A DNA stretch of 64,000 nt. Origin: Mucilaginibacter xinganensis. GTDB taxonomy: Bacteria > Bacteroidota > Bacteroidia > Sphingobacteriales > Sphingobacteriaceae. The stretch lies in assembly GCA_026225055.1 (NCBI GenBank), contig JAMFSA010000219.1, positions 1 through 64,000 on the forward strand. Direction: 5' to 3'. The translations under genes were made by a program, and so were the position numbers. The notes beneath the pieces were generated by a model, which searched no databases, was not told the origin of the DNA, and saw only the letters and a list, made by a program, of their open reading frames with translations. Of this stretch, positions 33,988-42,526 are shown piece after piece (the first letter of the stretch is position 1; each line of letters begins with the position of its first letter).

Positions 33988-36267
33988 TTAAAAGAATAAC
34001 GCCACTCTTAATTTAGCAAAAAATGGGGTGCCGGGGGTAAAGCTCATCTGGTCAACCGGGGCTGATTCTCCTTTAAGCTGGCTTACTTCTTCGGCCTCAA
34101 ACTCGTTCCACTTAGTGTTGAAAAGGTTTTCAATAGTTAAGCCAACCTCGTACCGCTTTTGGGTATAGTTTAGTTTTAAATCGGTTACATAATAACCATC
34201 GGCCACCAAAGTATTGGTGTTATTACCCGGGCGACTGTGCAAATACCTGTAACTTAAACCGCCGTTGATACCGTTAGGTAATTTAAAATCGAGTCCGCCG
34301 GTGCTGGTAAAGGTTGGCGCAAGGGCCAAGTAGCCTGTGTTTTTGGCGCTGTCGGCAAGGCGGGGGTGAGCAAGGTTCACGTTCAGGTCGGCAAATAACC
34401 AGTCGGTTAACTGGTAACGTGCCGAAAAGTCGAGCCCATAACGTTTTGTTTTACCGCTTGCTACAATATCGCCGTCATCATCATAAACAAACTCCTGCTG
34501 CAGGTACAGGTACCATGCGGCTACGTTTATATATAAGTGAGGTATTGGTTTCCAGTTCAGACCCAGGTCGGTGCCATAAGCTACAGGCACGGTGCCTAAG
34601 TTGTTATTGCCGATAGCTACGATGGCGCTATTGGAGTGAAAACCTTTTCCTGTTTTCAGGTAAAGCTGAAGCTGATCGTTAGCCGTATATTGAATGTTCA
34701 ACTTCGGGCTTACCACCGTTTTTGTTTGGGTTGAATCCTGGTAATTGAAGTTGAAGTAATCCAAACGAACGCCCGCGTTAAAGAGCCATTTGCCAGATTG
34801 CAGTGTTTCATCCACGTAAACGCTGCTGTTATTTTGCCTGATGTTGCCTTGTTCTATGTAGTCTATCAGTTGATCATCTTCTGTAACATCACTGCGTTCG
34901 GTCCCATAAGTGCGGTCGAAGCGCGTACCGAGGCCGATAGTCGAGGTAAGGATATTATTGCCCAGGTAGCTGCGCTTGCTCAGTTTACCATTATAACCAA
35001 ACATATCCCGGCTTTGGTTTTGCTGTTGCTCGCCGCCCAGGCTATCCTCGGCAAAAAATGAAGAGTTTACATGCAGTAGAAAATTGTAATGCGTGTAATA
35101 GGCTTCGTTTTCAAGGCTGAGGTTATTGCCCAGGTCGGTATTTAGCTTTGCAATAAAATTAAAGCGACTGGTTTTACCGCCCTGTGCGCTGTCGATCGTT
35201 CCAAAACGGCCAATAGGGTTTGCATATTCCGGGATCTTAATTGGGTTACCGTTATCATCAATGGCAGTTGTGTTGGCAGCTACGGCACGTTCAGGGATCT
35301 CGCCGGATGCTCTCCATGTTGTTGTGAAAGCCGATGCGCTTAATGAGAGTTTGTTATTAACATTCAGTTGTTTAGTGTATTTGCTGAAGGCATTAAAGCG
35401 TTTATAATGTTCGGCAAAGGTAAAGGGGCCATCGGTGTAATTATATTCACCGGCTATATACCAGTTTTCACCTTTTCTTTTGGCGGCGGAATCCAGCAGG
35501 TTAAGCATCGCCATCCCACGAAAGGTGTTGAACCTGCCCGCTTCTAAACTGATCATGCTTTTATCCAAAGCATCCTTGGTGGTAAAGTTCAGGTAGCCTG
35601 CTGTTGCAAAATCGCCTTTATCGGTGTAATAGGGGCCTTTGCCGTAGTCGAAATCATCAACTGTTTCCGGGATCAGGAAATGGAGGTCGGCATATCCCTG
35701 CCCGTGGATGTGCGACACCATATTTACCGGCATCCCATCAACCGAAACATTAAGATCGGTACCATGATCAGCATCAAAGCCACGAACAAAGATCTGCTCG
35801 GCCTTGCCGCCGCCCATGTGCTGGGCTATAAACAAACCGGGCACCAGGCGCATCAGATCCTGTGATGAATTAACCGGGCGCAGGTTCAGGTCCAGCGCGC
35901 TCAGGGTGTGGAACGATTCATTATTCAGATCGGGCGAGATCTGCACTTCTTTCAGATCAATAGTACCACGACTAAGCGATATGGTAACACGTTTGTTAGC
36001 GCTGGTTACCTTGATGATCCGGGCCTTGTAACCGATGTAAGAGATCTGCAGGGTTGCAGTATCCGAGGGTAACGATAATTGAAAATCGCCCGAACGGTCG
36101 GTAGCAGCGGTTTTGCCGGAGATATTTGAACGAACGCTGGCATAGTCGATAGGTTGAAAGGTGCGTTCGTCGATAATTCTTCCTTTAAATATTTTTTGTG
36201 CAAATGAAGCCTGTGCCATCGCCAAAAAAGCGATAACAACCGGCAGCATTTTTTTAGTATGCAGCAT
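33988..36267 (-). CDS. TonB-dependent outer-membrane receptor
   Basis: This 759-residue receptor has a signal peptide ending QASFAQ. A CarboxypepD_reg-like domain (about 25-105, FKGRIIDERTFQPIDYASV) is followed by a plug with FVRGFDADHGTDLNVSVDGMPV (key RGFDADHGTD and DGMPVN) and a 22-strand barrel ending in Phe-Phe (VALFF). The His-rich plug loop MVSHIHGQGYADLHF is notable for possible metal coordination. The gene directly upstream encodes a small membrane protein with a CNGKC motif, often seen beside metal-related receptors. The substrate is not established. Confidence 0.92.
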   Translation of the reverse strand: MLHTKKMLPVVIAFLAMAQASFAQKIFKGRIIDERTFQPIDYASVRSNISGKTAATDRSGDFQLSLPSDTATLQISYIGYKARIIKVTSANKRVTISLSRGTIDLKEVQISPDLNNESFHTLSALDLNLRPVNSSQDLMRLVPGLFIAQHMGGGKAEQIFVRGFDADHGTDLNVSVDGMPVNMVSHIHGQGYADLHFLIPETVDDFDYGKGPYYTDKGDFATAGYLNFTTKDALDKSMISLEAGRFNTFRGMAMLNLLDSAAKRKGENWYIAGEYNYTDGPFTFAEHYKRFNAFSKYTKQLNVNNKLSLSASAFTTTWRASGEIPERAVAANTTAIDDNGNPIKIPEYANPIGRFGTIDSAQGGKTSRFNFIAKLNTDLGNNLSLENEAYYTHYNFLLHVNSSFFAEDSLGGEQQQNQSRDMFGYNGKLSKRSYLGNNILTSTIGLGTRFDRTYGTERSDVTEDDQLIDYIEQGNIRQNNSSVYVDETLQSGKWLFNAGVRLDYFNFNYQDSTQTKTVVSPKLNIQYTANDQLQLYLKTGKGFHSNSAIVAIGNNNLGTVPVAYGTDLGLNWKPIPHLYINVAAWYLYLQQEFVYDDDGDIVASGKTKRYGLDFSARYQLTDWLFADLNVNLAHPRLADSAKNTGYLALAPTFTSTGGLDFKLPNGINGGLSYRYLHSRPGNNTNTLVADGYYVTDLKLNYTQKRYEVGLTIENLFNTKWNEFEAEEVSQLKGESAPVDQMSFTPGTPFFAKLRVALFF

Positions 36268-36442
36268 AGTGTAATTATTAATAGCTGTACAGGCAAATTT
36301 TGCCCATATAGCGTGGTAGTAAAATGTATGTAATGAAATTTGTAGGTATGCTTTTTTGCACAATAAAAAACAGCCATAAGCCTGTTGGTGATCAGCAGGA
36401 GTTAAGGTGTTATATTATCGCGAAAGCAAAAAAAGGAATTAA

Positions 36443-36814
36443 TTAGCCGAGCTGCGGAGGCTGGAAAACGGGGATGTAAACTTGCGGCAAGGCAACCCGG
36501 TTATTGGGTACGGGTATTACCTGCAATAACTGTGTGTGAAATTTTATCACAGCTGGTTTTGTGTAGAAGGCTTCCTGGTAAAGATTTTTTTGAGCCTCGT
36601 TCTCGGTGCTCTTTTCTTTTTGTTCGGCCTGCTTAATCTTTTTCATAAAATAGCACTTACCGTTGCAATGTAACCAGGGGCGGTTACGGTTTTCGCAAAG
36701 GTTTGCTATGATATACTTTTTATTAAGCTCAAAACCCGCGTAAATAAAAAATCGCGAAAAATTGGCACCAATCATGGTGACAATTAAAAGCAAAGCAATA
36801 ACGCGTTTTAGCAT
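36443..36814 (-). CDS. Small membrane protein with CNGKC motif
   Basis: This 123-residue protein has an N-terminal hydrophobic segment (about 3-28). It then has Cys40, Cys50 and Cys54 in NLCENRNRPWLHCNGKCYFMKK, followed by a charged helix (KQAEQKEKSTENEAQK) and a Pro-rich tail ending QPPQLG. I recognise the CEN..P...CNGKC..KK pattern from Bacteroidota proteins near TonB receptors, but no function is established. Cysteine spacing would suit metal binding or a disulfide. It is probably co-transcribed with the receptor 175 bases downstream. Confidence 0.7.
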   Translation of the reverse strand: MLKRVIALLLIVTMIGANFSRFFIYAGFELNKKYIIANLCENRNRPWLHCNGKCYFMKKIKQAEQKEKSTENEAQKNLYQEAFYTKPAVIKFHTQLLQVIPVPNNRVALPQVYIPVFQPPQLG

Positions 36815-36857
36815 ATGGCCGCAAAGGTATATGCTGCTGACTATAATTAAAAATTAA

Positions 36858-36891
36858 AAAGGGAAAAACCTGTTAAAAGATTTTTCCCTTT
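36858..36891 (-). terminator. Intrinsic terminator of the tandem small-protein genes
   Basis: AAAGGGAAAAA (36858-36868) and TTTTTCCCTTT (36881-36891) form an 11-bp stem. On the minus strand it is followed by TTTTAATTTTT. It lies 27 bases after the stop of the 36918 gene. Confidence 0.8.
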
Positions 36892-36917
36892 ATCTGTGAA
36901 AATGTGAAGGTATGAAC

Positions 36918-37277
36918 TTATTGGTCCGTTACTTTTTTAGCAGTAACGTGATATATGTCTTCTCCAACGGTAACATTTAATCCAATAGAATCAGGATAGC
37001 ATTTTCCCTTATTAAGCACAGCAGCTCCATTATAAGTAACGTTAAATGTTACACTGTCGCCTTTTATTTTGCCATCGGTTATGGGTAATTCACCGTTCAT
37101 GGTTTCTACAATTCCGGTTAGTTTGTCGCCATCAGCCTTAAGCTTGTAAGTAAGCGGGAACGGAGTGCCATCGTTTAGTGTCAAAATACCTTTCCAACTT
37201 CCGGTTGGGTTTAAAGCTGCCATGCAAACTGCAAAGCCGGCAAGCATCATCAGTGTAATAAGTGTAATTTTTTTCAT
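36918..37277 (-). CDS. Small exported beta-rich protein, tandem paralogue 2
   Basis: This 119-residue protein has a signal peptide (MKKITLITLMMLAGFAVCMA). An all-beta domain follows, with GSWKGILTLNDGTPFPLTYKLKADGDKLTG and ELPITDGKIKGDSVTFNVTYNG. The same framework (GSW.G.L...DGT..PL.YK...DGDKLTG, then LPI.DGK..G....F.V) is shared with the gene 60 bases upstream, so the two arose by tandem duplication. The fold resembles small lipocalin-like domains. No partner suggests a substrate. A terminator follows. Confidence 0.75.
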   Translation of the reverse strand: MKKITLITLMMLAGFAVCMAALNPTGSWKGILTLNDGTPFPLTYKLKADGDKLTGIVETMNGELPITDGKIKGDSVTFNVTYNGAAVLNKGKCYPDSIGLNVTVGEDIYHVTAKKVTDQ

Positions 37278-37337
37278 AATGGTTTGTTTATTGGTTAGTT
37301 ACGATAATTATGAGGCACGTTACACTTTTACAAACAA

Positions 37338-37694
37338 TTACTCAGCCCGTTTAAGTGTGGTATGTGCCTTATTGTCACCAGCTTCAATATTCAGGCTGAT
37401 GGAATCAGGATAAATCTTACCGCTATGCTCAAGGTACATTTTTTCCAGTGTAACTGAAAATGAAAAATCATTACCATTCACTTTGCCGTCGATTATGGGC
37501 AGGTCGCCGTGCGGGCCCTTGGCTGTTCCGGTTAATTTATCACCATCAACATTAAATTTATATTGCAGCGGGTACTCGGTGCCGTCATCGGTTTTTAGAG
37601 TGCCATACCATGAACCATTAAGATTGGCTGTGGCTGCAAGGCAAACAGCAATGCTGCATATGAACATTGCCGACAGAAAAAACATTTTTTTCAT
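37338..37694 (-). CDS. Small exported beta-rich protein, tandem paralogue 1
   Basis: This 118-residue protein has a signal peptide (MKKMFFLSAMFICSIAVCLA). It has the same beta framework as its neighbour: GSWYGTLKTDDGTEYPLQYK, DGDKLTGTAKGPHGDLPIIDGKVNG. The two differ mostly in the C-terminal half, which suggests an old duplication. It is divergent from the alpha-galactosidase gene; the 200 bases between must hold both promoters. Confidence 0.75.
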   Translation of the reverse strand: MKKMFFLSAMFICSIAVCLAATANLNGSWYGTLKTDDGTEYPLQYKFNVDGDKLTGTAKGPHGDLPIIDGKVNGNDFSFSVTLEKMYLEHSGKIYPDSISLNIEAGDNKAHTTLKRAE

Positions 37695-37894
37695 AGTGTT
37701 TTTTTTGTTGCCACTAAATTACAAGTTCAATAAGACCTAATAATTAAAGCCATGTTAAGTTTTCGATAAAATGCAAGTAGTTAACATTGAGCTTATAGTA
37801 ATAATGAAAACTTAAAATTAACAGGCTGTTAAATTTTGAAAATATTAGTACCATTGTAATACTAAATTATAAACTGTACAAAACACATTAATAT

Positions 37895-40111
37895 ATGAAG
37901 AGAATACTGTCGCTCGTACTTTTATGTGCCGGATTTTTAAGTGTATCCGCGCAAAACGTTCCTTTAGCAACCGGCTGGAGATTTAAAACAGGTGATTCGA
38001 CCCAATGGGCCGCGCCTGCTTATGACGACTACAATTGGCAGCACATCAGCATAGAGCAAAGCTGGGAATCGCAGGGCCATGAGAAATATGATGGCTTTGG
38101 CTGGTACAGGCTGCACACACTAATCCCATCGGCATTAAAAGATAAAGCCTTTTTTAAGGATAGCTTACGTTTTGAGCTAGGCTATGGCGATGACGGGTAT
38201 GATGTTTACCTGAACGGCAAACTAATTGGCCGCAATAACAATGGCGATATAAAAACCGGTTACTATGGTTTATGTAAGGTAGTAATAGCGTCAAATAATC
38301 CGGCTATTTTGTGGGATAAGGAAAATGTGATAGCCGTTAGGATTTTTGATAGCGGCGGTAAAGGCGGTATTTATGGCAATAAGGAGATGTTTAAAATGAG
38401 CATGCTTGATGTAATGGACAATGTTTATTTTAATACCGACGATGATTTTACCTATGGAGATAAAAACAGCCTGAGCAAGAGCATGAAAATTTCTACCGGG
38501 AGCAACTATAATTATAAAGGGAAACTGGATTTTAAAGTTACGGACCCCGAAACCAATACTGTGATCTATCAAAAAACAAACGATGCTAATTTCTCGGCTG
38601 GTAGGCCTTTTACCTATACCTTCAGCATTGCCGCGCTGGAGCAAAAATCGTACGTGATCACTTATACTTTTACGGATGAGAAATCAGGCGAGAAATTGTT
38701 GAAGACTGAAGGTACACCTTATATCCTGACGCCATACATGAGCTCGAAACCTAAAATTAATGGTCCGGATGTATATGGCGCACGTCCCGGCAACGCATTT
38801 TTGTACAAAATACCGGCCACAGGTGTAAAACCGCTAACTTATAGCGCTGACAGCTTGCCTACGGGTTTAGTATTAGACCCGGCAACAGGTATCATCACCG
38901 GATCGGTAGCTCAAAAAGGAGATTACCCGGTAGTTTTTAGTGTGCATAACAGGTTGGGTACAGTATCAAAGAAATTCATCATTAAAATTGGCGATGTGAT
39001 TGGTTTAACACCTGCTTTGGGCTGGAACAGCTGGAATGCCTTCGGTTTAAGTGTAAATGATGCCAAGGTACGTGTAGCTGCCAAAACTATTGCCGACAAG
39101 CTAAGCGCGCATGGCTGGAGCTATGTTAATATTGATGATGGTTGGGAAGCGCCTCAGCGTGCAGCAACAGGCGAGATCGTAGCCAATGAAAAATTCCCGG
39201 ATATGAAATCGCTTTCGGATTATGTGCATAGCCTTGGCCTGAAGTTTGGGATTTATTCATCGCCGGGGCCAAAAACCTGCGGTGGCTACTTAGGTAGCTA
39301 TCAGCATGAAGAACAGGATGCCAAAACTTATGCTGATTGGGGAGTTGATTATTTGAAATACGACTGGTGTTCTTACAGCGATATAGCACCCCGTGAACCA
39401 AACCTTGATGATTACAAAAAACCCTACCAGGTAATGCGCGCGGCGCTTGACAAGGCGAACCGCGATATTATGTTCAGCTTTTGCCAGTATGGTATGGGTG
39501 ATAGCTGGAACTGGGCAGGAGAGGTGGGCGGCAATAGCTGGCGTACTACAGGCGATATAAATGATAGCTGGGGCAGTATGAGCGGCATCGGTTTCCATCA
39601 GCAGGCGGAAGCCCCGCATGCGCGCCCGGGCCATTATAATGACCCGGATATGCTGGTTGTAGGCAAGGTAGGCTGGGGCGATGCACAACATAATACCAAG
39701 CTTACCCCCGATGAGCAATATACCCACATCAGTTTATGGAGCCTGCTGGCATCACCATTGCTTATAGGATGTGATTTGGGGCATTTAGACAGGTTTACAC
39801 TAAACCTGCTTACCAATGATGAAGTTATAGCCATTAACCAGGACCACCTCGGCAAAGAGGCTGTAGAGGTACTTAAAAAGGATGGTTACCTGGTATATGT
39901 GAAGGAATTGCAGGATGGGGGCAAAGCAGTAGGGATCTTTAATGTATCGGATAAATACCAAACCATTAACATTAACTGGACCGAGCTTGGCATAAGCGGT
40001 GTTACTAAAGTGCGCGATGTTTGGAGGCAGAAATATTTAATTACCGATAATAAGGGATTGAAGGTTAGTGTGCCTTCGCATGGGGTGGTGCTGGTGAAGG
40101 TAAATAAATAA
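37895..40111 (+). CDS. Secreted alpha-galactosidase, GH27, with N-terminal accessory domains
   Basis: This 738-residue enzyme has a signal peptide (MKRILSLVLLCAGFLSVSAQ). A galactose-binding-like beta sandwich covers about 25-170 (WYRLHTLIPSALKDKAFF, GGIYGNKEM). A putative Ig-like He_PIG domain is at about 285-365 (YSADSLPTGLVLDPATGIITG). The GH27 barrel starts at LTPALGWNSWNAFG, with nucleophile Asp490 in YLKYDWC and acid/base Asp554 in WRTTGDINDSW. A C-terminal beta domain closes it. It removes terminal alpha-galactose from plant oligosaccharides or galactomannan. The two accessory domains make it about twice the size of a minimal GH27 enzyme. Confidence 0.93.
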   Translation: MKRILSLVLLCAGFLSVSAQNVPLATGWRFKTGDSTQWAAPAYDDYNWQHISIEQSWESQGHEKYDGFGWYRLHTLIPSALKDKAFFKDSLRFELGYGDDGYDVYLNGKLIGRNNNGDIKTGYYGLCKVVIASNNPAILWDKENVIAVRIFDSGGKGGIYGNKEMFKMSMLDVMDNVYFNTDDDFTYGDKNSLSKSMKISTGSNYNYKGKLDFKVTDPETNTVIYQKTNDANFSAGRPFTYTFSIAALEQKSYVITYTFTDEKSGEKLLKTEGTPYILTPYMSSKPKINGPDVYGARPGNAFLYKIPATGVKPLTYSADSLPTGLVLDPATGIITGSVAQKGDYPVVFSVHNRLGTVSKKFIIKIGDVIGLTPALGWNSWNAFGLSVNDAKVRVAAKTIADKLSAHGWSYVNIDDGWEAPQRAATGEIVANEKFPDMKSLSDYVHSLGLKFGIYSSPGPKTCGGYLGSYQHEEQDAKTYADWGVDYLKYDWCSYSDIAPREPNLDDYKKPYQVMRAALDKANRDIMFSFCQYGMGDSWNWAGEVGGNSWRTTGDINDSWGSMSGIGFHQQAEAPHARPGHYNDPDMLVVGKVGWGDAQHNTKLTPDEQYTHISLWSLLASPLLIGCDLGHLDRFTLNLLTNDEVIAINQDHLGKEAVEVLKKDGYLVYVKELQDGGKAVGIFNVSDKYQTININWTELGISGVTKVRDVWRQKYLITDNKGLKVSVPSHGVVLVKVNK

Positions 40112-40115
40112 TCCT

Positions 40116-40214
40116 AATTGTCATTTCGAACGAGGTACGAGGTACGAGGAGAAATCTTTTGCGCGGGACAAGTCTACAGCAGAAGATCTCTCACTATCGT
40201 TCGAGATGACAATT
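40116..40214. repeat. Palindromic REP (TGTCATTTCGAACGA type)
   Basis: AATTGTCATTTCGAACGA (40116-40133) is inverted at 40197-40214 with one mismatch, and AGATTTCTCCT-like and AGATCTCTC words lie inside. It directly follows the alpha-galactosidase stop and could act as its terminator. Confidence 0.85.
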
Positions 40215-40313
40215 CTTTTTATTTTACCGAGACAGATGGATACTACATGCCCCTCATTTGCAATATAATAAGTTTACGTAGTGCCTTTAAGCAGTTGTTA
40301 ATTAAAGAAATAA

Positions 40314-40490
40314 ATGTTTAAATTTTTAGGTATTCTTTTAATTATAATTAGTTGTATTTGGTTTTTCTTGATATTGGCTTTTTATGGCGATAGTTTGATG
40401 ACTTTTTTTAATGCAGTAATGTACTCTATTATTTGCATGTTTATTTTTACAGGAGGCGTGCTTTTAATTAAGCGAACAAAAAAAACTTGA
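40314..40490 (+). CDS. Possible small membrane protein, 58 residues
   Basis: An ATG frame encodes two hydrophobic helices (about residues 4-24 and 33-52) and ends with KRTKKT, the positive-inside pattern of a two-pass membrane peptide. The DNA is strongly A/T-rich, so a chance hydrophobic frame cannot be excluded. No family recognised. It lies between a REP and a MITE. Confidence 0.4.
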   Translation: MFKFLGILLIIISCIWFFLILAFYGDSLMTFFNAVMYSIICMFIFTGGVLLIKRTKKT

Positions 40491-40565
40491 TTATTCCTTT
40501 TAACTAAGTTATGCTGTAGAACCCACCCCTGCTACTTCACATGCCCAACGCCCCCCTCCAGGGAG

Positions 40566-40831
40566 CTATTGTGTGGACACATCTTTTTGAATAAAATTGG
40601 TTTGCAGATCCACTCCGTTGGGAATGAAATATTGGTATAAATTATATACGAAGGGCATTTTTCGCTCCGTTAGGTGCGATATTATTTGACCATGTATTAC
40701 TAAACAGGCATGGCTGGACTAAAAGCGGGCTATGTTATGTACCTACGGCACATATAAATATTTCAAACCTGTTTTTCTACCAATATATAACCCCTACGGG
40801 GTTTAAGGCACAAATTGTGTACACACAGTAG
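40566..40831. mobile_element. 266-bp MITE with 10-bp target duplication
   Basis: The ends CTATTGTGTGGACAC (40566-40580) and, inverted, CTACTGTGTGTACAC (40831-40817) match at 13 of 15 positions. Both sides carry the same CTCCAGGGAG (40556-40565 and 40832-40841). Joining the flanks restores a smaller palindromic repeat, seen uninterrupted at 41920-41975 as CGCCCCTCCATGGAGGGG. Inside, ATATTGGTA (40629) faces TACCAATAT (40778). There is no reading frame for a transposase, so it would move only with help from another element. Confidence 0.75.
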
Positions 40832-40869
40832 CTCCAGGGAGGGGAACTTTAATAAAAAACCTTAACTTT

Positions 40870-41787
40870 TTACTTCCCGGACGGTATCTTATAATAATAA
40901 ATCGGCGCATAAACACCCTCACTCGTAGTATAATAACCTTTTCCGTTGGGGGTGAAACCTATGGCTTCGCCTTGTTTCTCCATTTTGTAGGGGAGTAGTT
41001 GTGGAGCGCGTTGCAGGGTTTGCCAAACGGGCTCGTTATTGCGGCGTTTCCAGTAGTAAACTTTTACGTAGTCTTTTACCAGTATCTGCTGGCCATCTTT
41101 TGATATGTCGCCCGCGGTTATCCATTTAAAGGGTTTAATGCCGGAGAAGAACAGCTTACAGCGCTTGGTTAATACCAACGTATCATTTGGTTTATAGATC
41201 AATGGTGATGTATACACACCAACCGTATCCTTGCGCTTGGAGATGATGTAGATCAGTTTTTCAATTGGATCTATCATTAATGTTTCGGCATCTTTGGGCC
41301 CGTCCGGATACCTGAAATGTATCGGGACTGCTACAGCATCAACGTTTTGAGTGCTGTCGGCAATCCACGATGTTTTTTCTTCTACCCGGTAAACAGTTAT
41401 ATATTTGCGTATGGCGTAATTATCTCCTATATCGCCATCATACACATAGCTTTTACCTGCAACCGGGCCGGGACCTACGGCTATATCCTCACAATCGTGC
41501 ACGCCCTGGGTTTCCCTTGGATCACCCTTAAAATAAATGGTTGTTTTTAATTTCCCATCGGGATGTATGGCGAAGAAACGACTGGTATCACCGCTGTCGT
41601 TATGTATGTAGTAAATATCCTTATTAATGCCGGATGCGGCTATGCCTGAGATTTCATCCAGTTGTTTGTTGGGCAGGGTGCCTACTACATCATACTCTCT
41701 CTGGTCATATTTATGGCGGGCATAAGCACCAACAAATAATACGATAACTATAGGTATTATTATGTTTAGCTTTTTGGTCCTGCTCAT
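40870..41787 (-). CDS. Membrane-anchored beta-propeller-like protein
   Basis: This 305-residue protein has an N-terminal anchor (about 7-22). Repeated beta-blade-like segments follow (LDEISGIAASGINKDIYYIHNDSGDTSRFFAIHP, key ISGIAAS and YIHNDSGD; DCEDIAVGPGP; DAETLMIDP; TAGDISKDGQQILVKDY). The pattern resembles SdiA-regulated/phytase-like six-bladed propellers, in which acidic loops bind calcium. No catalytic assignment is possible. It stands alone, 28 bases after the flanking repeat of the MITE. Confidence 0.65.
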   Translation of the reverse strand: MSRTKKLNIIIPIVIVLFVGAYARHKYDQREYDVVGTLPNKQLDEISGIAASGINKDIYYIHNDSGDTSRFFAIHPDGKLKTTIYFKGDPRETQGVHDCEDIAVGPGPVAGKSYVYDGDIGDNYAIRKYITVYRVEEKTSWIADSTQNVDAVAVPIHFRYPDGPKDAETLMIDPIEKLIYIISKRKDTVGVYTSPLIYKPNDTLVLTKRCKLFFSGIKPFKWITAGDISKDGQQILVKDYVKVYYWKRRNNEPVWQTLQRAPQLLPYKMEKQGEAIGFTPNGKGYYTTSEGVYAPIYYYKIPSGK

Positions 41788-41919
41788 TCAAATGTTTTTA
41801 CAAAGTTAACAATTAACGCTTTCTTTTATGAAAGTTGTACTTAATATTAACTTTTATTAAAATATTGGATGAGATGCTACAATGTTGGATTGATAGATTG
41901 TTGTGGAAGAAATGCGCAG

Positions 41920-41975
41920 AAACCCACCACTGCCACTGCACTGTTCCATTGCGCCCCTCCATGGAGGGGAACTAG
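41920..41975. repeat. Small palindromic repeat (CCCACC..CCTCC..GGAGGGGAACT type)
   Basis: AACCCACCACTGCC then GCGCCCCTCCATGGAGGGGAACTA (arms CCCCTCC/GGAGGGG) is an intact copy of the unit interrupted by the MITE at 40519-40848. A third copy is at 53131-53180 (CACACCCCTGCAG ... CGCCCCTC..GAGCGGAACTA). Confidence 0.75.
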
Positions 41976-41992
41976 AAACTTGGTTAACTATT

Positions 41993-42433
41993 TTATCCGT
42001 GAACAAGCATGAGCTGTTTGGTTGAATTGAGGATTTCTTCGGAAGTACGGTAATCAGCCAGGTTTAGCTCAACTACATAGTTGCAGTTAAGCGGGTGCCC
42101 GGGTGCTATATATACGGGCATATCAAAGCCTAATGACTGATAATATGGGGTGATGAATGCCTGCACAGGTAAACTGTTGGCTGTATCAATTATAGCGGAT
42201 GTAAGCCTTTTTAATGGCTTTAAAATTAGTTTGATGTCGCAGAGCTCCAGTTCATCAGATAAGGGTACCCACCTGTTTACATTATCAATACTGATTAACA
42301 ACGCATTTTCTTTGATGCCGGTTAGTATGCCTATGGTTTCATCATTATCGTCAATTGATAAGCTGCGTATAACTACCTGCTGGCCTATGTACCTGCTAAA
42401 GATCAATAGTTTTTCTGCTGATTTTACATACAT
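41993..42433 (-). CDS. Hypothetical protein with its own operator palindrome
   Basis: This 146-residue soluble protein begins MYVKSAEKLLIFSRYIGQQ and has an N-terminal small beta domain (VVIRSLSIDDNDETIGILTGIKENALLISI, key IGILTGI..NALLISI) like an Sm/KOW-type barrel. An alpha/beta C-terminal part has the segment APGHPLNCNYVVELNL. No family recognised. The ATG at 42433 directly follows a perfect 23-bp inverted repeat. An earlier in-frame TTG would place that palindrome inside the gene, which is less likely. Confidence 0.65.
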   Translation of the reverse strand: MYVKSAEKLLIFSRYIGQQVVIRSLSIDDNDETIGILTGIKENALLISIDNVNRWVPLSDELELCDIKLILKPLKRLTSAIIDTANSLPVQAFITPYYQSLGFDMPVYIAPGHPLNCNYVVELNLADYRTSEEILNSTKQLMLVHG

Positions 42434-42456
42434 ATTTGCTAATTTTATTAGCAAAT
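42434..42456. promoter_or_regulatory. Perfect palindrome touching a start codon
   Basis: ATTTGCTAAT (42434-42443) and ATTAGCAAAT (42447-42456) are perfect 10-base arms around TTT, immediately upstream of the ATG at 42433 on the minus strand. It could be an operator over the transcription start, or a hairpin masking the ribosome site. Confidence 0.6.
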
Positions 42457-42526
42457 ATAATAAACTAATATTTAAAAAGTGAAAGAATTTTAGCTTTAAA
42501 TCCTGAAAAAAGGAAATAGATATTAA

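Noticed and set aside
28677..40111. Polysaccharide utilisation locus linking pullulanase and alpha-galactosidase
   Set aside because: No SusC/SusD pair or dedicated regulator is present, and the two enzymes are 7 kb apart on opposite strands with unrelated genes between.
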